Part shown: piece by piece, positions 24,861 to 36,240 of the stretch | Numbering within the stretch: the stretch's first letter is position 1 | How the letters are laid out: every line of letters starts with the position of its first letter | Assembly (NCBI GenBank): GCA_028386065.3 | Contig: JAKUCV010006155.1 | Span: 1-64,000 of the forward strand | DNA length: 64,000 nucleotides | Direction of reading: 5' to 3' | Source of the DNA: Turnera subulata | Taxonomy: Eukaryota; Streptophyta; Magnoliopsida; Malpighiales; Passifloraceae | The notes under the pieces: generated by a model | What the model was told of the DNA's origin: nothing | Databases searched by the model: none | The model's input: only the letters and a program-made list of their open reading frames with translations | Made by a program: the position numbers and the translations under genes

Positions 24861-25432
24861 TTATTGATTTTTATTTTATTTTTCCTAAGATCAGATAGGA
24901 TGACATCTTTTTTTTTTTCCTTTCTAAACAAAAGATATATATTTAATGACAAAAAATTGTGCGATTGAAGCATAAGCCTTTTTTTCGTAAAAAACAGATT
25001 AAAAAATTGCGGATCATGTTTGAATCTCAAATTGAATAAAACTGTCAAATTTAGGCACACGTCCAAGTTGTTAACGTTCATTGTTCTTGAAAGAAAAAAA
25101 AAAAGGATATGCAATACTCTTTTAATTACATAGCATCCGAAAAGAATACTCTTTTATTACAGCATAACAGAGGCAAGCTTTGTTTTTCCACTATTCGAGC
25201 ATTAGTCAGTTTCGATGTTACCAAGCCCTAATAATACTCTTTTGTCTTTTTCCATAAAACTCACCATACTATTTTATTACACCAACTAAGACATATGTTG
25301 GGTTAATAAAAAAAGATATATGGGGTCATAGTTAGAAATAAAAGATCTCTGAATTGTTACCTGATTATTTTTTTTCATATGCAAACAATCCTAATTAGAA
25401 AAAAAGAAAACCAGATTAAAGTATTATACATA
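24861..25432. other. Intergenic AT-rich spacer
   Basis: A/T runs only; no gene supported. The 89-codon minus-strand frame at 24845-25114 is Leu/Phe/Lys-rich without a domain. Confidence 0.5.
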
Positions 25433-25440
25433 GTTTGGGG

Positions 25441-26009
25441 TAGACCTGCCGATTCGTGTTATCGTGTCGGGTTCGTGTCGGGTTGAACAAGTAAACGGGT
25501 TCTAATTCTTCAACCCGACCCAACCCATTTAATAATCGTATCGTGTCGTGTCCAACCCGTTTATTATCGTATCGGGTTCGGGTTGACCCGCGAGTTACTT
25601 ATTAAATCTAGTAAGCCTATTTTGAAATTTTTCTACATTGCACAAGTCATTGTATTTTCTAAGCAAATAGGCATATAATTAGATTTTCTCATATATTAAA
25701 TAAAATTATAAATTCTAGAATTATAATGTAATGATATTTTAAAGCATTTATAAAAATATTTTTAGATAATTTTAGTAACTTTGACCTTAAATATTAAATA
25801 AGCCTTGTATTAAATTAGTAAAATATTTATACCCTAAATATAATCGGATCATAAACAGGTACCTATCGGGTTGGCGAGTCAATCCACACCTGACCTGTTA
25901 ATTTTCGTGTCGTGTCGGATCGATCCATTTAACTAAACGGGTTAAAAATATCTGACTTATACTTATTAATTTTGTGTCAGATTGTCGTGTGAATACCCAT
26001 TTTGCCCTA
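25441..26009. mobile_element. Non-autonomous hAT element (569 bp)
   Basis: Flanked by the 8-bp duplication GTTTGGGG (25433-25440 and 26010-26017). Ends begin TAGACCTGCC (left) and TAGGGCAAAA (right, inverted), so terminal similarity is short and imperfect. Both subterminal regions are packed with CGTGTCGGGTT / AACCCG motifs (left about 25455-25600, right about 25850-25990), while the middle is plain AT-rich. No coding frame. This is the usual shape of a hAT-derived MITE or deletion derivative. Confidence 0.85.
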
Positions 26010-26017
26010 GTTTGGGG

Positions 26018-28551
26018 TAAGCCAGAGACTCATTCAAGAGAAGAGCATTAGTTAATTGTGCATGGCGTAGTGTATAGTGTATAGTGTAGGAGTAATGATT
26101 TTTTTTAAAAGATCGCTGATGCCAAAAAACCTGGTCCCCTCCCAGGAGTAAATAAAGGAGGAGGAGGGGCCAATAATTGGCGGAACCAAATCTACTATGC
26201 ATCAGTAGCAGGGCGACGCGTGCAGCAGAGTGGCCGGCAAAAAGTCCTTTTGGGTTACCAATAGGAGCACGTTTTACCACCTCCCGTCACGTGTCCTTCA
26301 CCGGATTGGTGCACGTCACCTGCTAGGCTAGCTGTCACATGGAGAACTCCTCATCATCACTGTCCACGTGACTTCCAGCCTTGTCGTTTTCCTTTTTTTT
26401 TTGTCATTTTATTTGCAAGTGTTTTCTATTTTTGGGGGGTGAATTGCAAGTTCTTGTCGTCCCATATGGTGACCATCATCTTCCTTAGTAATAGATTCTG
26501 AGAGAGGTTCTGTTTTTTTTTTTTTTTTTTTTACCATGAAGACAGCCCAGAAACCAAATTATTATCTCGGCCTCCAATGAAGTGGTCGTTTAGATTGCCT
26601 GATTGGGTAAATTGGATGTCATCAAAGAAGTCAAGTAGTATTCCATTGGACAAGTGAGTTAACATATACGATATCATTTCTCTTGTCCACTAGTAACCTT
26701 GTCTTCCCCCCTGTCTATATATGGTAATTAAGAATCTGGGATTTGAGTACTCCAAAATTGTGGGAAGACAATCCAAAATCATCTACGCTTAAAGAAATGG
26801 CAGTGTTATCCAGCAGGATCGATCTGTTTTTTTTTTTTTACTACAAGCAGGTCTCGCAAGTTAGTTTGCTTAAATTATATAAGACTCAATACTTATGAAA
26901 CGGATATATAGAACAATACAGCAACCTGAGAAATTTTCTTTCAAGGAAACATCAAATAGTGTAACCAGTAAATTACAAATGATGACATGACAAAAACATA
27001 AGCACAAACTTAACTTGTTTGCCGGAAAAATAACGGGCAAAGCTCTATCCAAGCTTTGATTTAGATAACCCTGCCTCTTGATCATAAATACAAATCTTTT
27101 AACTGTCATGAAACGAAACAAATCTGACCTTTTAAAAACAAGGTGGTTTCCGCTGATCAGCTCAGCTAATTTGTTAGCAGTAATTAACAATAACACACCA
27201 ACTGAACAATATTGCAGATAGTAGACGAAATTGCCCAAGTTTTGGACAGGCATATAATCTAGCCAAAATATCAAATCACCACTTAATTTTTACTGCTTGA
27301 AACTTTTTTTTTTTTATGCTAACTGCTTGAAACTTGCATATATTAGCATAATAACTGCATATATACTCGGGATTCATTCAGTAAGATCAGAGAGTCAAAT
27401 TGAGAGGTAGAATGTTAGTTATATCTCCAGTACTGATGAACTTAGTTACTCCGTCAACTTACAAGATTTGATGGGCTGGAAAGTGTTCTATATATAAGCC
27501 TAACAAATCAAATCATATACTGGTCTTGTGCATGCTTCTAACTGAGCCCTTAAACTAAATACAAAATACTTTCCGGACTATAATGGAGAGACTGAGCAGT
27601 GAAGATGGGTAATTCAAGTGCTAAAAAAGTTTAAGCTAATAATGGAAGTGTGTCAAGGTCAAATTCACCATATCTTGTTTCGAATAGATCCCTGTTTCAG
27701 TCCATCCAGTGCTTGACACTTGAACTATTATCTCTAGAAAATACATGTAATTGAGATGGCCATTGACTTATATACGTCCCAGACCAAAAAGTGAATACAT
27801 TGATGTTAAAAGATCAACGAGAGTGAAGATCATCATTTCGAGAACACTTTTCTTTAGTAATTCACCTGCTATTTAGATCAGAAACCCTAATCGTTTTCTT
27901 GTTTACTAAAGCTAGCTAGCTAGTAATTGAGCACAAAAATTTTGTAGAGATTATGAATGACAGCCATAGTAAAGAATGGAAACCGAAGTAATCTACCGTA
28001 TAGACTAGCATTATCTTATTAATGTTGTGTTGATCGATACATCTACTCTCATGTTTTTATTTTGTTCTTGAAAATTCAGGCGAGCCAACAAAAAAAAAAA
28101 ATGTCTGCTGCAAAGATGAATGACACACCAGGAATCATTGCATATATATATATAATCTTCCACATTTTAATACAGGCCAGAAACAAAATCAAAGGGGAAG
28201 AGTGCGTAGTCAAACGCAAGCTGCAATTAATCCTATCAAAAAGCAAAAGAGGAAGCATGTTGCTAGCTAAATTACAACCTGAAAAGTCCTGAAATTAAGA
28301 GAAGTACTGTAAATTAGTTGCTAATATTCCACAAGGCCTTGATCTAGAACACTCAATCACAACCTGAGAATTCAAGCCCACACCAGTTGTTAAAAGTGCT
28401 ATATATAGCGGTCCTTCCTAGTCCCCCAAAGCAAAAGAGCAAGATAAAGGGCCATATAATTAAGAGCAACAGTGCCATTCCCATGGAAGAGTAAAGATTA
28501 TTGATTACCATATATAACAAGAGAGTTCAAAATCGCCTTGAAAGAGAGCTG
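26018..28551. other. Intergenic region between the hAT element and NF-YB5
   Basis: No coding gene supported. Two CACGTG boxes lie at 26288-26293 and 26365-26370 in a locally GC-richer patch. T runs lie at 26513-26532 and 26827-26839. The long minus-strand frame at 26870-27274 has no domain. AT-rich sequence follows up to the NF-YB 3' region. Confidence 0.5.
26288..26370. promoter_or_regulatory. Pair of G-boxes
   Basis: Two palindromic CACGTG sites 77 bases apart (26288-26293, 26365-26370), within a patch that also has CACGTC-type elements. This looks like an ABA/light-type regulatory patch, but no adjacent gene start was found, so its target is unknown. Confidence 0.3.
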
Positions 28552-29067
28552 TTACTTCGGGAACTTCAACTGAGTAGGTGAAACAGTAGATGTCCCGGCA
28601 ATTCCACGCCTATAACTAGGGGAATCATCTTTGTCTTCAATGTTGTTGTTTGCCTTGTTTTGGCTAGCTCTTTCTCCCTCCACCTCCCTGTATCTGTGCA
28701 AGTACCTCTTCAGTGGCTCGGCGTAGTCATCAAACCCTAGAGTTGCAAGAGCCCAGCAAATGTCGTCCCCATTAACAGTCTTGCGCTTCTCCTTGTGGCA
28801 CTTGTCAGATGCTTCTCCTGTGACAAAACTTATGAACTCAGATACACATTCTTGCATGGTTTCTTTGGCTTCTTTGGAGATTTTAGCGTTAGGAGGCAGA
28901 ATCTGCTTCATGATCCTGCCCACATTAGCTATGGGAAGCAAGCGGTCTTGTTCCTTGATGATGCCTCCTCCTCCATCCTCGCCCGAGAGAGTACTACTAC
29001 TTGCCCCAGCTGCAAAGTTGTACTTTTGGCCCTCTCTATGTGGGTTAATGCCTAGGTTATCAACCAT
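28552..29067 (-). CDS. NF-YB5: NF-YB transcription factor subunit, NF-YB5-like
   Basis: Histone-fold B subunit of the NF-Y complex. It pairs with NF-YC and then NF-YA to bind CCAAT boxes in the nucleus. Single exon, 171 aa, ATG at 29065-29067. The conserved core spans about residues 39-127: [72 protein letters not shown] and LKRYLHRYR. The residue after ISK is of the non-LEC1 type (ISKEAK rather than ISDDAK). The N-terminus (1-38) is Gly/Ser-rich and the C-terminus (128-171) polar, both variable in the family. The [17 protein letters not shown] start of the core is closest to what I recall of Arabidopsis NF-YB5, and the neighbouring genes support that orthology. A TATA box lies about 70 bases upstream. 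No defects. Confidence 0.93.
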   Translation of the reverse strand: MVDNLGINPHREGQKYNFAAGASSSTLSGEDGGGGIIKEQDRLLPIANVGRIMKQILPPNAKISKEAKETMQECVSEFISFVTGEASDKCHKEKRKTVNGDDICWALATLGFDDYAEPLKRYLHRYREVEGERASQNKANNNIEDKDDSPSYRRGIAGTSTVSPTQLKFPK

Positions 29068-29137
29068 CTCAATAAAGAGGAAATTGCTATCCTCTTAGAC
29101 ACAGACACGTTGCTTTCCTTGGTGGACAAATACCTAA

Positions 29138-29145
29138 TATTTATA
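29138..29145 (-). promoter_or_regulatory. TATA box of the NF-YB5-like gene
   Basis: TATAAATA on the minus strand, 71-78 bases before the start codon. It implies a short leader of about 40-45 bases. Confidence 0.6.
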
Positions 29146-29149
29146 GAAG

Positions 29150-32100
29150 TACGGGGATGGCCAATCTATGTGCAAGTCCATGTGTATGTGCACCATAATA
29201 TGGTGATGATGCATATATAGTCTACAAAGAAGTTCTATGATACATGGATTCAAGTTCAACCAAGTATATTTGTTGTTCAGTTGTTTTGTTAATCAATAAC
29301 TGACTTATGTATAAAAAAAATACTATCATATCCTCTATTTTCAAAGAAACATATATCAAATTATCCAAATTGTTAGTTGAGAAAACATCCCAAAGTATCT
29401 TTTATACTAGCACAAAGGAATGCATATAATGTTTGATTAAATAATGCATAAATCCATAAGATCTAAAGAGTAGTTTGCAAACAAGACGAAATCTAGTCAA
29501 TTAATAAAGAGATTAGGGTTTGGAGTTGCTATTTGGAAAAGGAAAGATGGAGGATGGGGCTTTTTAGGAAAAAGAATTGCAAGTTTCTTTTTGTTGATAA
29601 TGCATAAAACTAGGTTTTTGGTTTTTTCTAATCAAGAATTGGCCGGCTTACAGTGCTGAAATGATTCAGATGGAAGCCAAACCAGTTATCTAATTTTTAT
29701 TTACTCAATAACAGAAACGATCCACTTGAACTAAAAACTCAAATTAAATCTAAAATTATAACTATACTCTCCAACCGTTTCAAACCAGCTAGATTGATTT
29801 GATAAGTTTCTCTTTTTCTTGGATAAGAAATTGATTTTGATCAGTATGCATAGATTACTAAAATAATAATGTTCCATGGCCCACAAACAAAATGAAGTAG
29901 CATGTCACGACATGGCCTTGGTCAGGATTTCTGGGGGACACAATGGAGAACAAGTACTATCGTTGGTATGGGTTAGGTTCTCTTTTCTTATTTTTAAAAT
30001 CGGAACATGTAGGCTATAGCCTCATTTACAGGTCTTTGTGTGCAATCAAGCCCAAAAGCTAGGGAGGGGAAGAAAAAAAAGAAGGAATCGGGCCTATCAA
30101 TAATAGACGAAAAATAATAGACGAAAAATGGTCCCCTCTTTCGCATATATAAGTTGTGGATTGGTATCGAAACTCTAATGTTAATGCTGTCAATAAGTTT
30201 AAACCAGGTATGTTTAAATATTGGCGTAAATTTGAATTTGTGGTCTGCATAATATGCACGTGTTTAGTAGTGGTGTACAAACAACCAAACTGAGACCTAA
30301 AAAGAACCAATCAAATATATATAAGAAACCTAGTGGATTACCTACTTAGGTTTTTTCATGGATAATGCCAGGCCAGGAGATTGGCTAATCTTATTAGTAG
30401 TACCTTTTTTGTCAAAATTTCAAATGTCTTAATCGAGTGCAAGATCAATGCATCATAGGTGTGATTTGATTAAGACTTGGAGAACTGTTTGTATATGGCT
30501 ACAGTTGTTCGGCGGTTATGCAAATAATAACATGTGGCACTCCGTAGGGTGAAATGTTGGACAAATTCTGTTCACTTTCATGTTGTACTTGTAAGCAATA
30601 TAATCCTGTACATGTACCAAGCTATAAGAATTTGTTTCTATTAGTATATATAAAAAAAAGATTTTGCTTCTAGAATGAATGATGAAATCATGAAAAAAGA
30701 ACACCATTTTTTTTTCTCATCCGGAGAGCTTCGACTAATCCTGGATTCAACAAGGGTCTCACACCTAAATATGGTAGGTGAGTTTTTCCATAGGAAACCA
30801 ATTGCTTGTTAAGCCAAACCCACTATGTACATGTTCAGATACATAAAAACGACTTGAACAACACAATATAACTAAGTTGAGAACAACACAATATAATTAA
30901 GTTGAGAAGTTCATGGTACTCAAAAGCATCGGATCCAACATGCTGTCAAACTCAGGTCTCTCAAAGTTTATTTATTCCAAGAAAGAGAGTAATATATATA
31001 TGGAGAGGACATTGTCAACTTCTTTGATGCCGCACTAGTTCCAAATTTAACAATTAATTTGTTCTTTTATGGTAAAAGCTCATTATTACGCAATAAGAAT
31101 TGAGAACCAACCAACGACATATATATTCCTCCGTACGTGGACCTAGCTTTGTAATGAAGTATTATACATGACATTATAGACCGTACGAGATATTTTTGGT
31201 AAAAATATGTTGTAATGTGTACATATATATGTAATAGACTGTTCCCTGAATCTATACTTTGCTCGTCAAATACCCTAAGGGACTTTCACCATAAAAGAAA
31301 AAACCAGAAAGGACATCATTCTTGAGACCTTGGCTTACATATAAGTATAGTACATGTGCAATAACCAGTCCGTAGCAAGTTGATAAGCAGCACTTACATC
31401 AATCACAAATTCTCCATTTGTGAAGGGAAAAACATGTCTACCATATATATGCAGTCAAAGCTCATGAACTTAGTTACGCGAAGACTGATAAAAAAACTAT
31501 TCATTACCTGTTGATGCTCCTTAACAAGTGTCCCATGAAAACCTATGAACATTTCCCTTATCATATTTTGTTTCTGTCAAATGTTTCAATATTTTTTCTC
31601 TCCGTACGTAGAACAGATATAAATTGTTAGCATTCGTCAAGCCAGCAGACATTAGCATGAATTTGAAGCTGAATGAAATTCCATGTTAAGAAGCTAATTA
31701 GTAAGAATAATTGCATTATTTGCTAAAAGAAAAAAAAAAAAAGAATCATTCGCATTACGAGAAGCTTATGTGTCTGTCAGTCTGTCACACACAAGCAAAA
31801 CCCAATTAACATGTACCTTCATTTCATCAAATTAAGGTACTAGTAGAAGCCTAGAAGGGATTACTGTAAGCACTTGAAAAAAGTTGATATTCTTAATTAA
31901 TTATTTCTGGAAGTTCATGAAACTGATAAATAAGAACATGGAAGGAACGCAACGGCTTCTGGCGCCACCAAGAATGTTAAACTATATGCAATATATATTA
32001 TACAATACCCGAATGAAATTGATGGACATACATTTTTGCTTTCATAATCTAATATGACTATGTGTAACACGATATCTTATGTTGTATATATATTACATCT

Positions 32101-32412
32101 TTGAGCAGGATGTAAGAATTTATGGCGGTTTCTTAATTAATTCATCGATTATATATGCTCTGAGTATAGGGGGAAGGGGGAGGCGGGGTTGGCAATATCA
32201 GTGATGTCGTATCAAATTCACATGAAATGATGACACGCATTCTGCACCTAGTGAAACAAGTAATTAAGATTCACAAATCAAGAACAACATTTTCTTTCTC
32301 ATATTCACCTGGAAAAATTTGCATCCGTTAGCTAGCGAATGCATCCCACTTACATTTTTATATTAACGTATCTTGATATGTTCGAAGGTTATGGTTGTCG
32401 TGCAAGTAGCTA
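29150..32412. other. Intergenic AT-rich region
   Basis: No gene supported on either strand; all frames are short and AT-biased. A possible decayed SINE 3' part lies near 30740-30790 (CAAGGGTCTCACACC ... GGTAGGTGAG), too eroded to call firmly. Long A/T runs and TATATA strings are frequent. Confidence 0.55.
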
Positions 32413-32413
32413 G

Positions 32414-34200
32414 TTTTTTTTTTATGCTAATCGATTCTTTATTCATTGAAAAAATAGAGACAGATAGTGGAGAAGGGAACGCGGACCAAGCCATCAAGAA
32501 GATGACAATAAATGGTCGGTTACATCACAAAAGGCAAATAGCCTAGGTAAAAAACAGCTCAATGGGAATGAAAAATGCTATGAAGCCTTCAGTACAACTC
32601 TGAATCGTTGGCTGACCCTAATCAAATCTCCTGCTAACACCTTTCCATTGCCTAAGGACTTCGACGGAGGCTAAGATGTTGTAGTGGGAGTATGGGAATC
32701 CCGGTTGCAAAGATTTAATCCACAAAAAAACTCTCATAACTGTGACATCGAACAAGCAATCCCATCGGATATCTTCATTGTCGAAAACCTTTTTATTTCT
32801 CGCCGTCCAAAGGGACCAAATAAGGGAAATACCCAACATCATCCATACTGATCTTCTTGATTGAGAAGTCTCCAACCATGGCCATTGTCGAAGCCATTGC
32901 TCTAATGAAGCCGGTGATGTCCATGAAATCCCCTACCAGTGGCAGAGTTTGCACCAAAAGGACCAAGACAGAGGACAATGCAAAAACAAGTGGGCGAAAG
33001 ATTCTGACTCCTGGCCACATAATACGCATAAGCCTTGATCAATTGTTAGGATTCCTCTCCTTGCTAAGTTGGCCTTGACAGCCACGCCACCATTGCAAGA
33101 TTGCCACAGGAAACATTCGAACTTGGGCGGACATAGATTCATCCATACATTTGGTGGTTTGGTTTTCTGCAAGGTGGCATGAAATATGAAATCACTACCT
33201 GCTTTCGATGAGTATGCCTTATCCTTGGAAGAATTCCACAGCCAACGATCATCCCGACTAGGATTGCAAGTCACAAGCAACAATTCACCATCAATCTGTT
33301 TGCATGAATCACTTTCCCATTCGTAAAGATGTCTTCTCCACACATTCGCCAAAGATAAAGGTGCTAAGGAAGCAACGATAGCTAGAGAACTGTCCTGATG
33401 CATGCTTATTGAAAATAGTCTAGGAAAGGTGATACTCAGAATGCCAAGGGAGCACCATGGATCATTCCAAAAAGAGATTTTTGTACCAGATCCTACCTGA
33501 AGTTGAAGATTGTCTTTTAGGGCGACATGCGATCTTCCACTGTCGTTGGTACACCTGATCACATTCCGCCACACAGGAGACATCTTCTGTTGATAGAAGA
33601 CAGGTTCCATCGTACCGGAAACCTTCATACACTTTCCTTTAATGAGGTTTCTCCACGCTGAACCTTCCTCCTGCAAGAAACGCCAGTACCACTTGAAGCA
33701 GAGGTTGTTGTTCTTAATGGTTAAAGGCTTGATCCCTAACCCGCCGAATTCTTTAGGCCTCGCCACCTTATCCCAGGCTACCCAACAAAGCTTCCTTTTC
33801 TCCTGACAACCGCCCCAGAGAAACTTTCTTTGAATTTGAGTCAGCTTTTTGGACACAGTAGAAGGTAACCTGAATAGTGACATATAGTAAATGGGCAGAG
33901 CTGACAAGGTGGCTTTGATAAGTAAGACTCGGCCTGCGAAGGAGAGCAGTCTGGCTAGCCAACTCTTCAGTCTTTTCTTGAATTTGTCGAAAATAGGGGA
34001 CCAACTCTCCAACTTCTTCATATTTGCTCCAAGAGGGAGCCCCAGGTATTTGACTGGNCCCATCCTCATCTTCCCCACACCTTCACGTCCCAACCTCGTT
34101 CAACTTACACTCTCCACCCCCTTTACCTTTCTCAGCCACAAAATCAGATCAAATCAAACAATACCCAAAACCACCCCCCGCCACTTGTCTTCTCGAAATG
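32414..34200 (-). mobile_element. 5'-truncated LINE (L1-type), 3' half of the reverse transcriptase ORF
   Basis: Minus strand. The tail of the reverse transcriptase region (VKYLGLPLGANMKKLESW, RVLLIKATLSALPIYYMSLF, KFLWGG) is followed by a zf-RVT type Cys/His domain (CPPKFECFLWQ ... CVLCGQESESFAHLFLHCP). The frame breaks near 32930 (frameshift), then continues to ...SLQPGFPYSHYN and a terminal GVSRRFD. The 3' end is marked by a poly(T) run at 32414-32423 on the plus strand, i.e. a poly(A) tail. The 5' half (endonuclease and RT catalytic core) is absent. The 5' edge is near 34100-34200 but blurred by an N at 34059. No target duplication was found. Non-functional. Confidence 0.82.
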
Positions 34201-34250
34201 GAGCAGGAACCAGGTTGTCTCTGCTATCAAGGATGATCAACTAGTGAGCC

Positions 34251-34519
34251 TTTACGTCGAGAATCTCCCAGCAAGTTGGATGATTACATATAGTCAACTA
34301 TATGTAAACTTTACGTCGAGAATCTCCCAGCCAGTTTAGTTGACGGAAATTGCTGATAGTGGATCACCATTCACACACACTGGGGAGCATATAGTTGGCT
34401 GCAAAAGGGCGATAGTGGGCCCTTTTACAGCCAACTATATGCTCCCCAATGTGTGTGTGTGAATCCACTGTTCAAAAAAACACCCAATTGTGGTCCAAGT
34501 TTAGTTGACGGAAATTGCT
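34251..34519. repeat. Patch of interleaved short duplications around a foldback
   Basis: A 22-bp unit beginning TTTACGTCGAGAATCTC occurs at 34251-34272 and 34310-34331. A second 22-bp unit containing TTAGTTGACGGAAATTGCT occurs at 34333-34354 and 34498-34519. Between the first pair is a TACATATAG...CTATATGTA palindrome (34286-34306). Between the second pair sits the long hairpin 34359-34468. It looks like a template-switch or foldback insertion scar. Confidence 0.8.
34359..34468. repeat. Long near-perfect inverted repeat (foldback, ~50-bp arms)
   Basis: Left arm 34359-34410 and right arm about 34419-34468, with a loop of about 8 bases. The inner ~35 bases of the arms (GGGGAGCATATAGTTGGCTG and its complement, then AAAAGGGC) pair with only one or two mismatches. 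The outer CACACACA part differs slightly in length. A transcript would form a long hairpin, so this is a candidate small-RNA-producing foldback or short MITE. Confidence 0.8.
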
Positions 34520-35598
34520 TGCCACTTTTATGGCGTGGTCTCAATTACATTAACTTCAAAACTTTTTCCAAACCAGCTTCTTCATTTGCATATATAGTTC
34601 AAGTCCTGCGTCAGCTCTTATGTATGTTTGTGCAAAGAAAACACCTGGAAAAATTAACTTTTTCTCAGTTTGGTTATTGTCTCCACAATAATACTTTGAG
34701 GTAAACATCTCCCGACAAGCATTTGAGTGGCATGTATATATATATATAAAAATATTATACATATATACAAGACCCTCGCTGTCTACTACTAATTAAAAGA
34801 GGAAAGAAGGGTTAGTTAGGTTTGTCATTTTTTTTAAACTAGCCATCGGGGCATTGGACCAACACAGAACGTACAGCCAAAGTAATAACTAAAAGAATGC
34901 AACTTAATTAGCTAGTGGGAGAGAACTTAATACCTGAAAGAGACTTACTTGAATTATAATTAAACCCTAATCTTTGTTTATATATAAAAAAAAAAAGTGT
35001 TGTGAGGACCTTATGAAAGCTATACATTCTTGTTCTGCTGCTTTTTTAGAGGTCATATATATTCCAACTTTTACCAAGATTCCCTTCTTCCCACTCTCGC
35101 CCTTCTTGCTAGTGGGCATCTTGGCTGATCTGATCTAGATTTTCTGAATTTATAGCTTTGTTTACAGTGGCTCTTGGACCAATGCTAGGGAGTCTACGCA
35201 TAAGAAATTAAAAAGCTTCCTTAACTATGTTTTGCAGTTATTTCCCAGTTTTCCTTTAACCAAAATTAACTAATTTTTCCTGCTTTGGGAATACATCTTT
35301 TTTATTTGTTACTTCTTTTATTCTTCCTTAGGGAGGCTGATACTTGGACAATCTTTACTTGATGCTGGTTATTTTACATTATTCTAAATTCGGCATCTTC
35401 AAACAAGGTCTACGGCAATTTTATCCCTGTATCAAATTAAAGTCTTGCGGCATAACAAGCGCACACATGGCAAGATTTGGTTAAAAAGAAACGAAAAACA
35501 TGTAGACAGATCATAGGTTCTAAGGTCAAGTGTTGTTTTTTACAACCCAAAAAGAATGTGTGCGTAGGAATAATTACTGATTAAGTTTGCGTATTGAC
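34520..35598. other. Intergenic AT-rich region
   Basis: No supported gene; a short TA run near 34736-34748. Confidence 0.55.
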
Positions 35599-35616
35599 AT
35601 GTATATGTTTTTCTTT

Positions 35617-36222
35617 TTTTTTTTGATACTAATAAGAGCTTTATTAAAGAAAATAAAGCATTACCACACAAAATGGTCACCAAGGAGATGAAAGAGTAAG
35701 TATATAAAGGTTACAGCAAGAAATAAAGGAAAAAAAACAAACTAATAGAACACGAGAAGGAATAAAATTAAGAAGAGAAAGAGAGCCTCCTGTTAACGCC
35801 TTTCCAAGATCTAATGCCAAAAGAGTCTTGAATCACCATGCTGCTGGAATAAGGAAAGGAAGGTTGTAAGGATTTGATCCACCAAGTAGCTCCCACCAGG
35901 GAGAAGTCGAGTAAACAATCTAATGCAGGTCTCTTGTGATTAAAGATTAAATCGTTTCTGGCCAACCACAAGGACCAAATGGCTGCAATGCCAATGATGA
36001 TCCAGTTGGAACGATTATTAAAATTACCAGAAAGAGTAGGCCATTGTTGAAACCACTGATCCAAGGAACACGGACAAACCCAAAGAACACCCCACCATCT
36101 ACAAATTCTTTGCCAAAACGACCAGGAAAAAGGGCAATGAAGTGGAAGATGATCCCTCGTCTCAATGTCAGAAGAACACCAAGGGCAAACAGAGTCATTG
36201 GAGGAAATCAAGCCTCTTCGAG
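35617..36222 (-). mobile_element. 5'-truncated LINE insertion (606 bp) with an 18-bp target duplication
   Basis: An 18-bp direct repeat ATGTATATGTTTTTCTTT flanks the insert (35599-35616 and 36223-36240), a hallmark of LINE integration. The minus-strand frame 35768-36222 codes only the C-terminal part: a zf-RVT type finger (CPWCSSDIETRDHLPLHCPFSWSFW), IAAIWSLWLARND, WWIKSLQPSFPYS, ending GVNRRLSFSS. The 3' UTR and poly(A), seen as T-rich at 35612-35623, follow. It is related to, but clearly diverged from, the LINE at 32.4-34.2 kb. Dead on arrival. Confidence 0.9.
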
Positions 36223-36240
36223 ATGTATATGTTTTTCTTT

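Noticed and set aside
28760..29098. 112- and 86-codon plus-strand frames opposite NF-YB
   Set aside because: Antisense shadows of the NF-YB histone-fold frame.
32414..34200. Target-site duplication for the first LINE
   Set aside because: Flank after the poly(T) (CAAGTAGCTAG side) has no convincing match near the 5' edge, which is also blurred by the N and the duplication patch.
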